Source of the DNA: Methanobacteriota archaeon
GTDB lineage: Archaea > Thermoplasmatota > Thermoplasmata > RBG-16-68-12
Length of the DNA: 10,191 bases
Assembly (NCBI GenBank): GCA_005878325.1
Contig: VBMR01000005.1
Span: 1-10,191 of the forward strand
Direction: 5' to 3'
The first letter of the stretch is position 1, and each line of letters starts with the position of its first letter. Under the pieces are notes generated by a model. The model saw only the letters and a program-made list of their open reading frames with translations. It was not told the origin of the DNA and ran no database searches. The position numbers were made by a program, and so were the translations under genes. This document shows positions 6,601 to 10,191 of this stretch, piece after piece.

Positions 6601-7812
6601 CTCGATCGCCCGGTTCAGTTCGAGGAGTTGTCCTTCGAAGGCGGTCGCGTCGGCCCCGATCTTCTTGAGGTCGTCCGCGTCCAGTTGGAGGGAGGCGAAC
6701 GCATCGCGGACGGTCTTGAGGAGGGTCGCCTCCCGGACCGCGTCGTGCGCGTCCTTCGCGAGCCCGCGGACGGCTCCGAAGTCCTGGTTTGTAAGGGCGG
6801 CCTCTGCGGCCTTGAGGATCTCCTCCGCGCGGCCCACGTCCGCGCCCTTCCGCCTCTCCCGAGCGGCCTCCCGCTGACTCTCCCGCAACGCGGATTCGGC
6901 GAGGGACCCGACCCGGCCTTCCCGGAGGCTGTTGCGCGCCTTCTGGGCGAGGAGCGGGACGTCCGCGTACACGCCGTGGCGGAGGGCCTCCCGCGCCTCC
7001 GTCAGGAACTTGCGCGCTTCCGTGACATTGACCCCTTCCTTCCGGGCCGCCTCGACATCGGTCGCCGCGCGGTCCACGATGTCCTCGGCCCGCGCGAATC
7101 GGCGCCCCGTCTCCGCGGTCTCGATCGCCCGCGCGGTCAGGGACCGCACCTTGTCGTATTCGCGGACCGCGAACGCCTGCTTCGCCTCCGCGAGGAGGGC
7201 CTCCGCCTGGTCGACCTTCCCGCCGCGTTCCTTCGCATACCGGATGAGCGTCTCCGCCTTCTCCAGACCTCCCTGGAGCGTGCCCTCGCGGCGCTGGTCC
7301 ACATTGTGGAGGGAAATCTTCCGCAGGAGCCGTTCCGCGGTCGCATGGTCTCCGCGGGCAGCCAGGGCCCGGGCCTGCTCGATCGTCCGTTCGAAGGCGA
7401 GGGGGTCGATCCCCTTCTTCTGCGCCTCCTCCAAGACCGCCTCGGCGCGCTTGAGGGCGTCCGCGACCTGCCCTTCCCGCCGGATGATGTCGAGGGCCCG
7501 TCGGGCCGCGCGGGCGAGGTCCAGGGCCTTCCCGAGGTCTCCCGCGGCCTCGGCCTGCTGCGCCCGCTCCAAGAGGCTCCAGGGGAATGCGACGTCCGCG
7601 GGGTCCCGGGTCCATGTGGCGAGGTCCTTCCGCGCGGCCTCCATGGCCCGCCGGACGACCGGAGGGACCGCGGTGGGGGTCAGCGCCTCGGCGAACGGAT
7701 GGCCGCAAGCGTCACACGTCGGCCGACCGTCCGGGACGTCCGATTCGCACAGGGGACAGCGGGCCATGGGCTCCCAACGAGAGGGTGCCCTCCGACCGGG
7801 AGGGAACGACAT
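613..7812 (-). CDS. Giant helical-repeat protein with zinc ribbon, two Ig-longin modules and an IleRS-type C-terminal domain
   Basis: 2399 residues, ending in TAG at 613-615. Order: zinc ribbon CxxC...CxxC (Cys19, 22, 33, 36); long alpha-helical region about 75-1305 with some 18 repeats of the pattern G-(A/V/I)-D-x3-A-x2-L-L-x2-A-x2-A; Ig/CARDB-like beta domain about 1311-1417 and longin/roadblock-like domain about 1418-1530; three more helical repeats, 1575-1815; a second, diverged Ig-longin pair, 1818-2037; then about 2144-2399 resembling the C-terminus of archaeal isoleucyl-tRNA synthetase. No signal peptide or membrane helix is seen, so it is probably cytosolic. No HIGH or KMSKS motif is present, so it is not a synthetase. 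Start choice: ATG 7812 lies 25 bases from a good TATA box (leaderless, like its neighbours); ATG 7767, directly before ARCPLC, would drop 15 residues and has a weak GGGAG. Function unknown; a scaffold is the natural guess. The whole frame is intact, with strong GC at third positions. Confidence 0.9.
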   Translation of the reverse strand: MSFPPGRRAPSRWEPMARCPLCESDVPDGRPTCDACGHPFAEALTPTAVPPVVRRAMEAARKDLATWTRDPADVAFPWSLLERAQQAEAAGDLGKALDLARAARRALDIIRREGQVADALKRAEAVLEEAQKKGIDPLAFERTIEQARALAARGDHATAERLLRKISLHNVDQRREGTLQGGLEKAETLIRYAKERGGKVDQAEALLAEAKQAFAVREYDKVRSLTARAIETAETGRRFARAEDIVDRAATDVEAARKEGVNVTEARKFLTEAREALRHGVYADVPLLAQKARNSLREGRVGSLAESALRESQREAARERRKGADVGRAEEILKAAEAALTNQDFGAVRGLAKDAHDAVREATLLKTVRDAFASLQLDADDLKKIGADATAFEGQLLELNRAIEARDLATARRLLAEARRTAEGARETHVRAYMERSLQIILTNAARGLDPVVARQLLQEVNDAIAVGKPLDMQSLIDKRMADQDARVEEKLNGRVLEARDDIVALRQAGQSDTVGLEGKLADAAIAIQDRRLLQADALLDSIEHDIAATRESLRSSAAEVLGQARGELTRAKADGVPTEAAERMLQDAETSYQEARYGDTIYAGHACISEVGELARVAADSRRRTDAEQMRVKLERTEGIHRRMESIRAKIADLVAQNVDLARAVGSLAAAEQAIDRGALEEADQLVASAEGIVEGVKVTLTGQAHGALARTKKALEEAKAEGIETPDVGEALARADEDLKAGRPGSALQTISDLDRRLSEARRSRFQEDQRRTMEKARAAATKFIAVKRIIEGLRKADIDISGAEESLRAAERALQQRAFDEVDAILKGLDETAKELMEELVMAAKNLIARAERRIADGQGAGVPVDGAIGLLEKAKSHFERSEYADAVEHARAAEQKIVEVLRQRSDQDTEARYKAQDVARAQIAEIRKTINDLSRADITIMGADESLQRAEAAFDAGRFPDVPGALADTVDMAKGLTMGLEAAAKDLVQAIASEVDKVRSSGVDPGRAAMVLQNAREAIADHRFVEAIEYKKVIEDILKEARRHRDASRVRDTLSELRAKLDAHSKLGADVRMASELLARAEALVDAGEYDDVAGYAKRVADEIDIARQAHLTDIVEDFLPLINEGVSVGLPRGELEEFRSRAQEAAAADDIEEVYRLKGDLQERVLEAKRKQILKRYTDEINSLDEIVTQSERLEIPAQSARAHLDAARHAIVEGDVDGFQKGLLEARAALEESRTRHFIDKYESRVHAVSTMIANAKKLGAELGEAENSLVQAESALRGSDMAMADILIKQAEVSIGAQMQNFIKNRYPNLALRLPATGLQAGEWNQYTFAIENRGKLPARNVQIEFSGDLESKGVPTIGEIGVGEVVPVRVGLRPKSAGPVPLGVGISYQRLFDENRYEVHEAKEVRVEPEATYLVEDVFLIHNDGRLIAHYSRKFREEIDEDIFSGMLTVVQDFVKDSFKSRTRVGMKRLDFGDSKILIERSPHTFLATVLVGQEPRLLPLYMLQVLKEVEDRYGTVLDRWTGLLHQLEGIDDMVKKLLIVAKEPGDTGAFADSPVTLTAKVIDALGTAQATEANELLARAQSTLETDIQLAWEFIEKAREQAQTVQGQLKERMADVLATARDTVKDMGSIGADTSQAELLLREAEEAFQEGKYERVQEIAAGLRESVERQKGEVASKKVEVELASLINDIQIAKSQGLDPREAESYLTKIEAAIQKRNQRQVEDFLRRAKESLARQRRQTVLDKAGKDLERLRAMVAQANSVHLDLPEVEESLAKADAAIRSEDLRGLETLIDRAESSAKGRVEQMLKDRYPRLFLETSNLGLQANRWTRIEMQITNKGNWPAEHVTPIVTGPVEVQGLKVIDRLEPNQKASVEFGIRPKEAGTMDLDFEVHYTRPLDDSRHQTTDSAVVRVEPEGGYQVDQALLFHSTGALVCHESRVFLPPEEAARAANLETQIKAFVAKAFPDGGKGFARTTVEKVAVFVARGPQAFLAVTVRGKDPPILPLYMFSVLKEIHDEYGAKLESWTGDPAELGGIRPIVRRILFATAVEGVSLGPLEDSPVSKVPALMERGLLIGEGDEDFLAWAWAAIERQGYDQGVQVLKRISDATVGPTEEISRQIKQAVLASKEAGTLQITDDQVNSYMDFLRRSLEAMFQAKRRAGIERYWPVARVAVKASDAGGYDAVSAFRKIIVGQSGAKELDIVAPEETWRGMKIEVQVHMNSVSAAYKLWAKKIEILLRSQDAWKIKAGLERGEYSVGIEGQKVRINPSMVSFVESLPDYVVEEPYEGGVVYLDTRMSKELVAEGYAKEIVELVREARKDMSLDEDRVVEIELVAGKDLRGKLGPWKDMILRDANALDVQFVAEPAQDAYVIEAGLGEETFLLGVRAAEM
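616..1383 (-). other. Domain: isoleucyl-tRNA synthetase C-terminal-like region (residues about 2144-2399 of the giant protein)
   Basis: The reading contains, in order, features I know from the tail of archaeal/eukaryotic-type IleRS, after the anticodon-binding helices: a helix ending AGIERYWPVARVAVK (near residue 2170, compare xRxKWPLRxVVV), KELDIV, a GEYSVGIEGQKVRI segment followed by MVSF (about 2260-2280), GGVVYLDT (about 2297), ELVAEGYAKEIVELVREARK with D-LDEDR (about 2305-2335), and a final beta-rich part with WKDMIL. The order and spacing of all blocks match, so common ancestry is very likely. Pfam, from memory, calls this region DUF5915. The aminoacylation core, editing domain and most of the anticodon-binding domain are absent. 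Confidence 0.8.
1702..2361 (-). other. Domain pair B: second Ig-like + longin/roadblock-like module (residues about 1818-2037)
   Basis: This begins DRYPRLFLETSNLGLQANRW and parallels the first module (NRYPNLALRLPATGLQAGEW) block by block: TNKGNWPAEHV against ENRGKLPARNV, EAGTMDLDFEVHYTR against SAGPVPLGVGISYQR, LLFHSTGALVCHESR against FLIHNDGRLIAHYSR, PPILPLYMFSVLKEIHDEYG against PRLLPLYMLQVLKEVEDRYG, and LESWTG against LDRWTG. The DGR turn and the DEDIFSGMLTVVQDFVKDSF helix of copy A are not kept, so copy B has diverged and may have lost a binding role. Confidence 0.7.
2367..3090 (-). other. Helical repeat array 2 (residues about 1575-1815, three repeats)
   Basis: Three copies of the helical unit sit between the two Ig-longin modules, recognisable by SIGADTSQAELLLREAEEAF, SQGLDPREAESYLTKIEAAI and SVHLDLPEVEESLAKADAAI. 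Each is followed by a second helix and a charged connecting helix. They resemble the units of the large N-terminal array, so the module and its helical spacer may have been duplicated together. Confidence 0.65.
3223..3882 (-). other. Domain pair A: Ig/CARDB-like + longin/roadblock-like module (residues about 1311-1530)
   Basis: About 105 beta-rich residues with the pattern of CARDB/NEW3-type Ig folds (FAIENRGKLPARNVQIEF, then PVPLGVGISYQ) are followed by about 110 residues starting VEDVFLIHNDGRLIAHYSRK. The second half alternates strand-helix-strands-helix (DIFSGMLTVVQDFVKDSF, KILIERSPHTFLATVLVG, LYMLQVLKEVEDRYG). This is the arrangement of longin/roadblock (LC7) folds, which often dimerise or bind small GTPases. 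The fold call rests on pattern recognition, not alignment. Confidence 0.65.
3898..7590 (-). other. Helical repeat array 1 (residues about 75-1305, about 18 repeats)
   Basis: A unit of about 65-75 residues recurs: a charged helix, a turn such as KKGIDP, KEGVNV, RKGADV, KADIDI, RADITI, SSGVDP or KLGADV, then a helix of the type AxxLLxxAxxAL, a short loop (RGDHATA, VREYDKV, HGVYADV, AGEYDDV) and a third helix. I count about 18 anchors. Units near residues 450-520 and 1130-1200 are degenerate. The pattern resembles TPR-like hairpins joined by longer coiled helices, but the TPR consensus is not met. It has no recognised catalytic motif. Confidence 0.7.
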
Positions 7813-7834
7813 CGTCGGATGCCCCCCTGGCGCG

Positions 7835-7846
7835 TATAAAGGAAAC
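7835..7846 (-). promoter_or_regulatory. Archaeal promoter (BRE + TATA box) of the giant gene
   Basis: The minus strand reads GTTTCC (7846-7841) then TTTATA (7840-7835), a good BRE/TATA pair. Transcription would start about 25-27 bases on, at roughly 7810-7813, which coincides with the ATG at 7812. This makes a leaderless start at 7812 plausible. If translation instead begins at 7767, the leader would be about 45 bases. Confidence 0.6.
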
Positions 7847-7869
7847 GTCCTCGAAATCCCGCCTGATAA

Positions 7870-7877
7870 CTATATGG
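7870..7877 (+). promoter_or_regulatory. Candidate TATA box of the PRC-barrel gene
   Basis: CTATATGG is the only AT-rich box on the plus strand between the divergent genes. It would set the transcription start near 7900, giving a leader of about 75 bases before the ATG at 7975, unlike the leaderless neighbours. No in-frame start codon is seen near 7900. The same 8-mer occurs at 8941-8948 within another promoter. Confidence 0.35.
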
Positions 7878-7974
7878 CTCCGCCGCGTCGCGGCCTGCGG
7901 CCCGAAAAGCTTCAGTAGCCCCGTGCCGTTCCGACGCCGTCCCGGGCCGCCCAGTCGGGTGCCTTGGGGCTCGG

Positions 7975-8379
7975 ATGGTCGCTGTGCGACGCGGTCAGTC
8001 GCTCGTCGGATTGGCGGTGGTCGATGCGGAGGGCGTCGAGGTCGGCTACGTCTCCGGGGAGGAGCCGAACGCGCTCGTCCTCGGGGACGGCTCGTCCGGC
8101 CGCATGCGCCTCGGCCGCCGGTGGGTCCGCGGGATCGCGGACCGCGTGACCTTGTCCGGCCCCGTCGCGGAGCTGTTCAAAAACCTCAACGTGATCGATT
8201 CGGACGGCGAGTTCGTGGGGATCGTGCAGGACACGATGGAGGCTGAGGACGTGCTCGACGCGTTCATCGTGGAAGATGAAGAGGGGAAGATGGTCACGGT
8301 CCTCCTGGAGGACATCCGGTCGATCGACGAATGGGTCGAGTTGTCCGTCCTTTCGGAGTCCCTATACGGGTCCAGCTAA
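7975..8379 (+). CDS. Small protein with two PRC-barrel-like halves
   Basis: 134 residues, acidic, without signal peptide or membrane helix. The second half, about residues 68-125, reads NVIDSDGEFVGIVQDTMEAE, then AFIVEDEEGKMVTVLLEDI, the usual PRC-barrel pattern: x-V-x-D-x-(D/E)-G-x-x-(I/V)-G-x-V, a loop, and strands ending at a conserved I. The first half, residues 10-55 (LAVVDAEGVEVGYVSGEE, later RMRLGRRWVRGIADRVTL), looks like a diverged copy. PRC-barrels occur in RimM, photosynthetic reaction-centre subunit H and many small archaeal proteins of unknown role, where they bind partner proteins or RNA. It is divergent from the giant gene with 162 bases between the starts, and its TAA (8377-8379) overlaps the stop of the membrane gene on the other strand. 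The exact function is unknown. Confidence 0.75.
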   Translation: MVAVRRGQSLVGLAVVDAEGVEVGYVSGEEPNALVLGDGSSGRMRLGRRWVRGIADRVTLSGPVAELFKNLNVIDSDGEFVGIVQDTMEAEDVLDAFIVEDEEGKMVTVLLEDIRSIDEWVELSVLSESLYGSS

Positions 8380-8534
8380 CGCTCCTCGTCCGGCGTCGGA
8401 GTGAGGAGGATGCCCGTCGCGAGCCAGACGATCAGGGCGATCGTCGCGAGGATGCCGCCGAATCCGAGGGCGAGGTTGACTCCCAGCAGGACGAGCGGCA
8501 CGACGAGCCCGATCACGAACCCCAGGCGGGCCAT
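8376..8534 (-). CDS. Small two-helix membrane protein, 52 residues
   Basis: The minus strand from ATG 8534 to TAG 8376-8378 encodes MARLGFVIGLVVPLVLLGV..., ending TPTPDEER. There are two hydrophobic segments, residues about 5-24 and 27-45, joined by a Gly-rich turn (GFGG). A short basic N-terminus and an acidic C-terminal tail suggest a helical hairpin with both ends on the cytoplasmic side. Third codon positions are almost all G or C, as in the neighbouring genes, supporting real coding. A CCTAAAGG box (8561-8568) lies 29 bases upstream of the ATG, suggesting a leaderless transcript. Its stop codon overlaps the stop of the convergent PRC-barrel gene. I do not recognise the family. It is easily missed by gene finders because of its length. 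Confidence 0.65.
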   Translation of the reverse strand: MARLGFVIGLVVPLVLLGVNLALGFGGILATIALIVWLATGILLTPTPDEER

Positions 8535-8562
8535 TTCAACCGGGTCGAAGGGGTCCGGCCCC

Positions 8563-8568
8563 TAAAGG
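8563..8568 (-). promoter_or_regulatory. TATA-like box of the small membrane-protein gene
   Basis: CCTTTA on the minus strand (within GCCTTTAGG) lies 29 bases before the ATG at 8534. This matches the box and spacing of fen and the epimerase gene. It also lies between this gene and the frameshifted gene upstream, so the two need not be cotranscribed. Confidence 0.4.
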
Positions 8569-8614
8569 CTTGCGGCCGAATCGGGAGGTGGCTCTGGCGT
8601 CCACGGAAACATCT

Positions 8615-8934
8615 TTACGCGAGTCGGCCCCGGATCGAGCGGCGGCGGAAGCCCTCGAGGCGAATCGCATCGACCCCGATGGGCGCCATCGTCACCAGGG
8701 CGCCGAGGCTACGGAGTTTCTCGGCCAGTTCATTCGCATCGCGTTCTGGCAGGACGAACACGGATTGACCGATCCAGACGACTCCCGCCCGTCGAATGAA
8801 CGGGGGCCCTCCTCCGCCCGAACATCGGCCCGGCCGAAGCTGAGATGGGCCACGCGGGATGCGGCAGAACGGTTCCCTTTCGTCACGTCGTAGGACAGTA
8901 GCACGAGGGATGGAGTCACGTCGACTGCGGACAT
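8615..8934 (-). pseudogene. Frameshifted small protein with ferredoxin-like (possibly Cas2-like) pattern
   Basis: From ATG 8934 the frame reads VTPSLVLLSYDVTKGNRSAASRVAHLSFGR and then turns into non-protein-like sequence. The other frame resumes sense at FIRRAGVVWIGQSVFVLPER and continues DANELAEKLRSLGALVTMAPI to a TAA at 8615. Adding one base to the G5 run at 8802-8806 joins them into about 106 residues. The combined order, strand with YD, helix, two strands ending QSVFVLP, helix, strand, is that of Cas2/PaaX-C-like ferredoxin folds, where a Tyr-Asp or similar sits after strand 1. No Cas gene or CRISPR array is near, so a link to CRISPR is not supported. A strong TATA box 26 bases upstream indicates a real gene. 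The shift may be true decay, a base-calling or assembly error in the homopolymer, or programmed frameshifting. Confidence 0.5.
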
Positions 8935-8940
8935 ACATTT

Positions 8941-8966
8941 CTATATGGAGAAGCCATATTATAGCC
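8941..8966 (-). promoter_or_regulatory. TATA box with inverted repeat ahead of the frameshifted gene
   Basis: The minus strand carries GGCTATAATATGG (8966-8954), with the TATA core about 26 bases before the ATG at 8934, giving a leaderless start. ATATGG (8943-8948) and CCATAT (8954-8959) form an inverted repeat with a 5-base spacer that covers the end of the TATA box and the bases after it. That position suits a repressor site. Confidence 0.5.
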
Positions 8967-9028
8967 TTCTCTGGAGGGTGGGCGAAAGTACTCGATGCCA
9001 CGGGGCGAAGGTCCACGATGGCCGAGGG

Positions 9029-9051
9029 GTCCGTCAAACATGTTTACGGAC
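9029..9051. repeat. Near-perfect inverted repeat over the epimerase stop codon
   Basis: GTCCGTCAAACA (9029-9040) and TGTTTACGGAC (9041-9051) are reverse complements except for one bulged C. The core AAACATGTTT is a perfect 10-bp palindrome, and the TAA stop (9044-9046) lies inside it. It could form a 3' hairpin that protects or ends the mRNA, but no clear U-tract follows. Confidence 0.4.
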
Positions 9052-9718
9052 GGTGGCGGGCCGCCTTCTCGGCCACCTCGCGCAGCTTCTTCAGGTTCGC
9101 GGCGACGTGGTCCGGAAAGATTCCGGACCCAGAAACAAGGATGTCCGCCCCGGCTTCGGCGACGATCGGGGCGGTATCGATCTTGATGCCCCCATCGACC
9201 TCGAGTTCGACCGCGAGTCCCTCCTTGTCGATGTGCGCACGGGCGGCGCGGATCTTCGGGACCACGTCGTAACGGAACGCCTGACCCGAGAAGCCAGGCT
9301 GCACCGTCATCACGAGGAGCAGGTCAACGTCCGCGAGATGAGGAATCGCTCGATCGAGCGGCGTCGTTGGATTGAGGACCAGGCCGGGTCGCACGCCCGC
9401 ATCGCGGATTGCGCGAATCGTCTTGCGGACGTCATGGTCGCTCTCCACGTGGACCGTGAGGTCGTCGACGCCGACCTCCGCGAAGTCCTGGATGAAAATC
9501 TCCGGCTGGATGACCATCAGGTGTGCGTCGAACGGGACCTTCGTGAGGGGCCGGATCGACTCCACGATTGCGGGGCCCATCGTGAGGTTCGGCACGAAGT
9601 GGCCGTCCATCACGTCGATATGGATCAGGTCGGCCCCCGCCGCTGCGGCCTCCGTCACCTGATCCCCGAGCCGGTCGAAGCGGGCGGACAGGATCGAAGG
9701 GGCGATCTTGATGCCCAT
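9044..9718 (-). CDS. rpe: Ribulose-phosphate 3-epimerase
   Basis: 224 residues from ATG 9718, the usual length of the family. It interconverts ribulose 5-phosphate and xylulose 5-phosphate in the cytosol, in the non-oxidative pentose phosphate pathway. All signature blocks are present: IAPSILSARF at the start, HIDVMDGHFVPNLTMGP (metal ligands His33 and Asp35), FDAHLMV (His66), VHVES, LVLNPTTPL, VMTVQPGFSGQAF (phosphate-binding loop region), LEVDGGI (Asp175, ligand and catalytic acid/base) and GADILVSGSGIF. It is a TIM barrel and the catalytic residues look intact. Small deviations are Arg for the usual Asp/Asn in SADF and Gln for Asn in VNPGF. An upstream in-frame ATG at 9760 is rejected because it precedes the TATA box (9744-9750), which itself sits 28 bases before ATG 9718. 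The gene upstream ends 76 bases away. Confidence 0.95.
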   Translation of the reverse strand: MGIKIAPSILSARFDRLGDQVTEAAAAGADLIHIDVMDGHFVPNLTMGPAIVESIRPLTKVPFDAHLMVIQPEIFIQDFAEVGVDDLTVHVESDHDVRKTIRAIRDAGVRPGLVLNPTTPLDRAIPHLADVDLLLVMTVQPGFSGQAFRYDVVPKIRAARAHIDKEGLAVELEVDGGIKIDTAPIVAEAGADILVSGSGIFPDHVAANLKKLREVAEKAARHRP

Positions 9719-9743
9719 CGGGGCTGCGAAGGGGAGCCCCCCG

Positions 9744-9750
9744 AATAAGG
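9744..9750 (-). promoter_or_regulatory. TATA-like box of rpe
   Basis: CCTTATTCGG on the minus strand (9750 downwards) lies 28 bases before the rpe ATG at 9718 and between the preceding stop (9795) and that ATG. The spacing supports a leaderless rpe mRNA and decides the start codon against the in-frame ATG at 9760. Confidence 0.45.
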
Positions 9751-9794
9751 GTTCCTCCAAGGCCGTGGTTGCGGGAACGGAAGAGGTTCGCGGC

Positions 9795-10191
9795 TCAGCT
9801 CAAGTGGTACTCGCTCAGGGCGAGGTCCAGGTGGGCGCCGGCCGTGTCGAACCCGACCTTCACAACGTTCTTCGCGGTCCCGCTGAACCAGGCCCCCGCG
9901 ACATGATCGCGGGGCATGGGGAGGTCCTCGTCTAGGCCGTCCACGAGTCTCGGGGCGGGCGATGCGCCGATGATCTCGATGTGCGGCTGCGCGAGCCACA
10001 CCGGGATCGACTGGAACGTCCCGGCCGGCGTCACGATGTCCTCCGAAGGACCGCTCACCAAGAACAGGTGGACGTCTCGGGTGATCGTCATGTCTTTCTG
10101 GAAGACCCAGGGCTGGTTCGGCGCGTCGATGGCCCACTGCGCGGTCACATGGACGGTCCCCGTGGCCGTCGCATTCCAGGCCTCGTTCGCT
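9795..10191 (-). CDS. C-terminal part of a probably exported beta-rich protein (5' end outside window)
   Basis: The frame is open from the window edge (ANEAWNATATGTVHV...) to TGA at 9795-9797, giving 131 visible residues. There is a GTG at 10146-10148, but coding potential continues upstream without a stop, so I treat this as an internal part of a longer gene. The sequence is beta-rich with few charges and contains IVTPAGTFQSIPVW, then AWFSGTAKNVVKVGFD near the end. The sequence (V/T)PAGTF followed by a (Y/F)S...NVVK block is a pattern I know from archaeal and bacterial envelope or lipoprotein-like proteins of the DUF3108 kind, so export is likely. Any signal peptide lies outside the window. 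Function unknown. It ends 76 bases before the rpe start. Confidence 0.7.
   Translation of the reverse strand, partial: ANEAWNATATGTVHVTAQWAIDAPNQPWVFQKDMTITRDVHLFLVSGPSEDIVTPAGTFQSIPVWLAQPHIEIIGASPAPRLVDGLDEDLPMPRDHVAGAWFSGTAKNVVKVGFDTAGAHLDLALSEYHLS

Noticed and set aside
8331..8893. Overlapping plus-strand frames of 145 and 107 codons
   Set aside because: They lie antisense to the small membrane gene and the Cas2-like gene, show no protein-like pattern, and have no promoter or start context.
8615..8934. cas2 of a CRISPR locus
   Set aside because: No repeat-spacer array and no other cas gene is visible in the window. The fold resemblance alone does not support a CRISPR role.
9719..9760. 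Longer rpe start at 9760 (14 extra residues)
   Set aside because: The extension is not part of the family's N-terminus, and the TATA-like box at 9744-9750 lies inside it, so the mRNA very likely starts after it.

Overview
The window looks like GC-rich archaeal DNA. Its left edge carries the first 22 codons of a FEN1-type flap endonuclease, a replication protein of archaea and eukaryotes. Five genes start at ATGs that lie 25-29 bases downstream of an archaeal-looking TATA box (CCTTTA or a close variant), with little room for a leader, as expected for leaderless archaeal transcripts. The IleRS-like domain is also of the archaeal/eukaryotic type. A Thermoplasmata-like euryarchaeon is my best guess. 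That is inference, as no rRNA or marker tree is available here.

Layout, left to right. (1) 1-68: 5' end of fen1, minus strand, running off the window. (2) 69-612: a 544-base intergenic stretch with a perfect 20-bp palindrome, several stems and a terminator-like hairpin; a plus-strand RNA is possible. (3) 613-7812, minus strand: one 2399-residue open reading frame filling about 70% of the window. It has an N-terminal zinc ribbon, about 18 helical repeats, an Ig-like plus longin/roadblock-like module, three more helical repeats, a second diverged copy of that module, and a C-terminal domain that matches the end of archaeal isoleucyl-tRNA synthetase without its catalytic part. (4) 7975-8379, plus strand: a small two-PRC-barrel-like protein, divergent from the giant gene. 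(5) 8376-8534, minus strand: a 52-residue two-helix membrane protein whose stop codon overlaps that of the PRC gene. (6) 8615-8934, minus strand: a small ferredoxin-fold (Cas2-like) protein interrupted by a one-base frameshift at a G run. (7) 9044-9718, minus strand: ribulose-phosphate 3-epimerase. (8) 9795-10191, minus strand: C-terminal part of a probably exported beta-rich protein.

The genes do not form an obvious pathway. Most have their own promoter. The most unusual element is the giant protein, apparently cytosolic: a long helical scaffold with two longin-type modules, which in other proteins bind small GTPases or form homodimers, ending in a tRNA-synthetase accessory domain. A role as a scaffold touching the translation machinery is speculation. 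The fusion itself can be read directly from the sequence.
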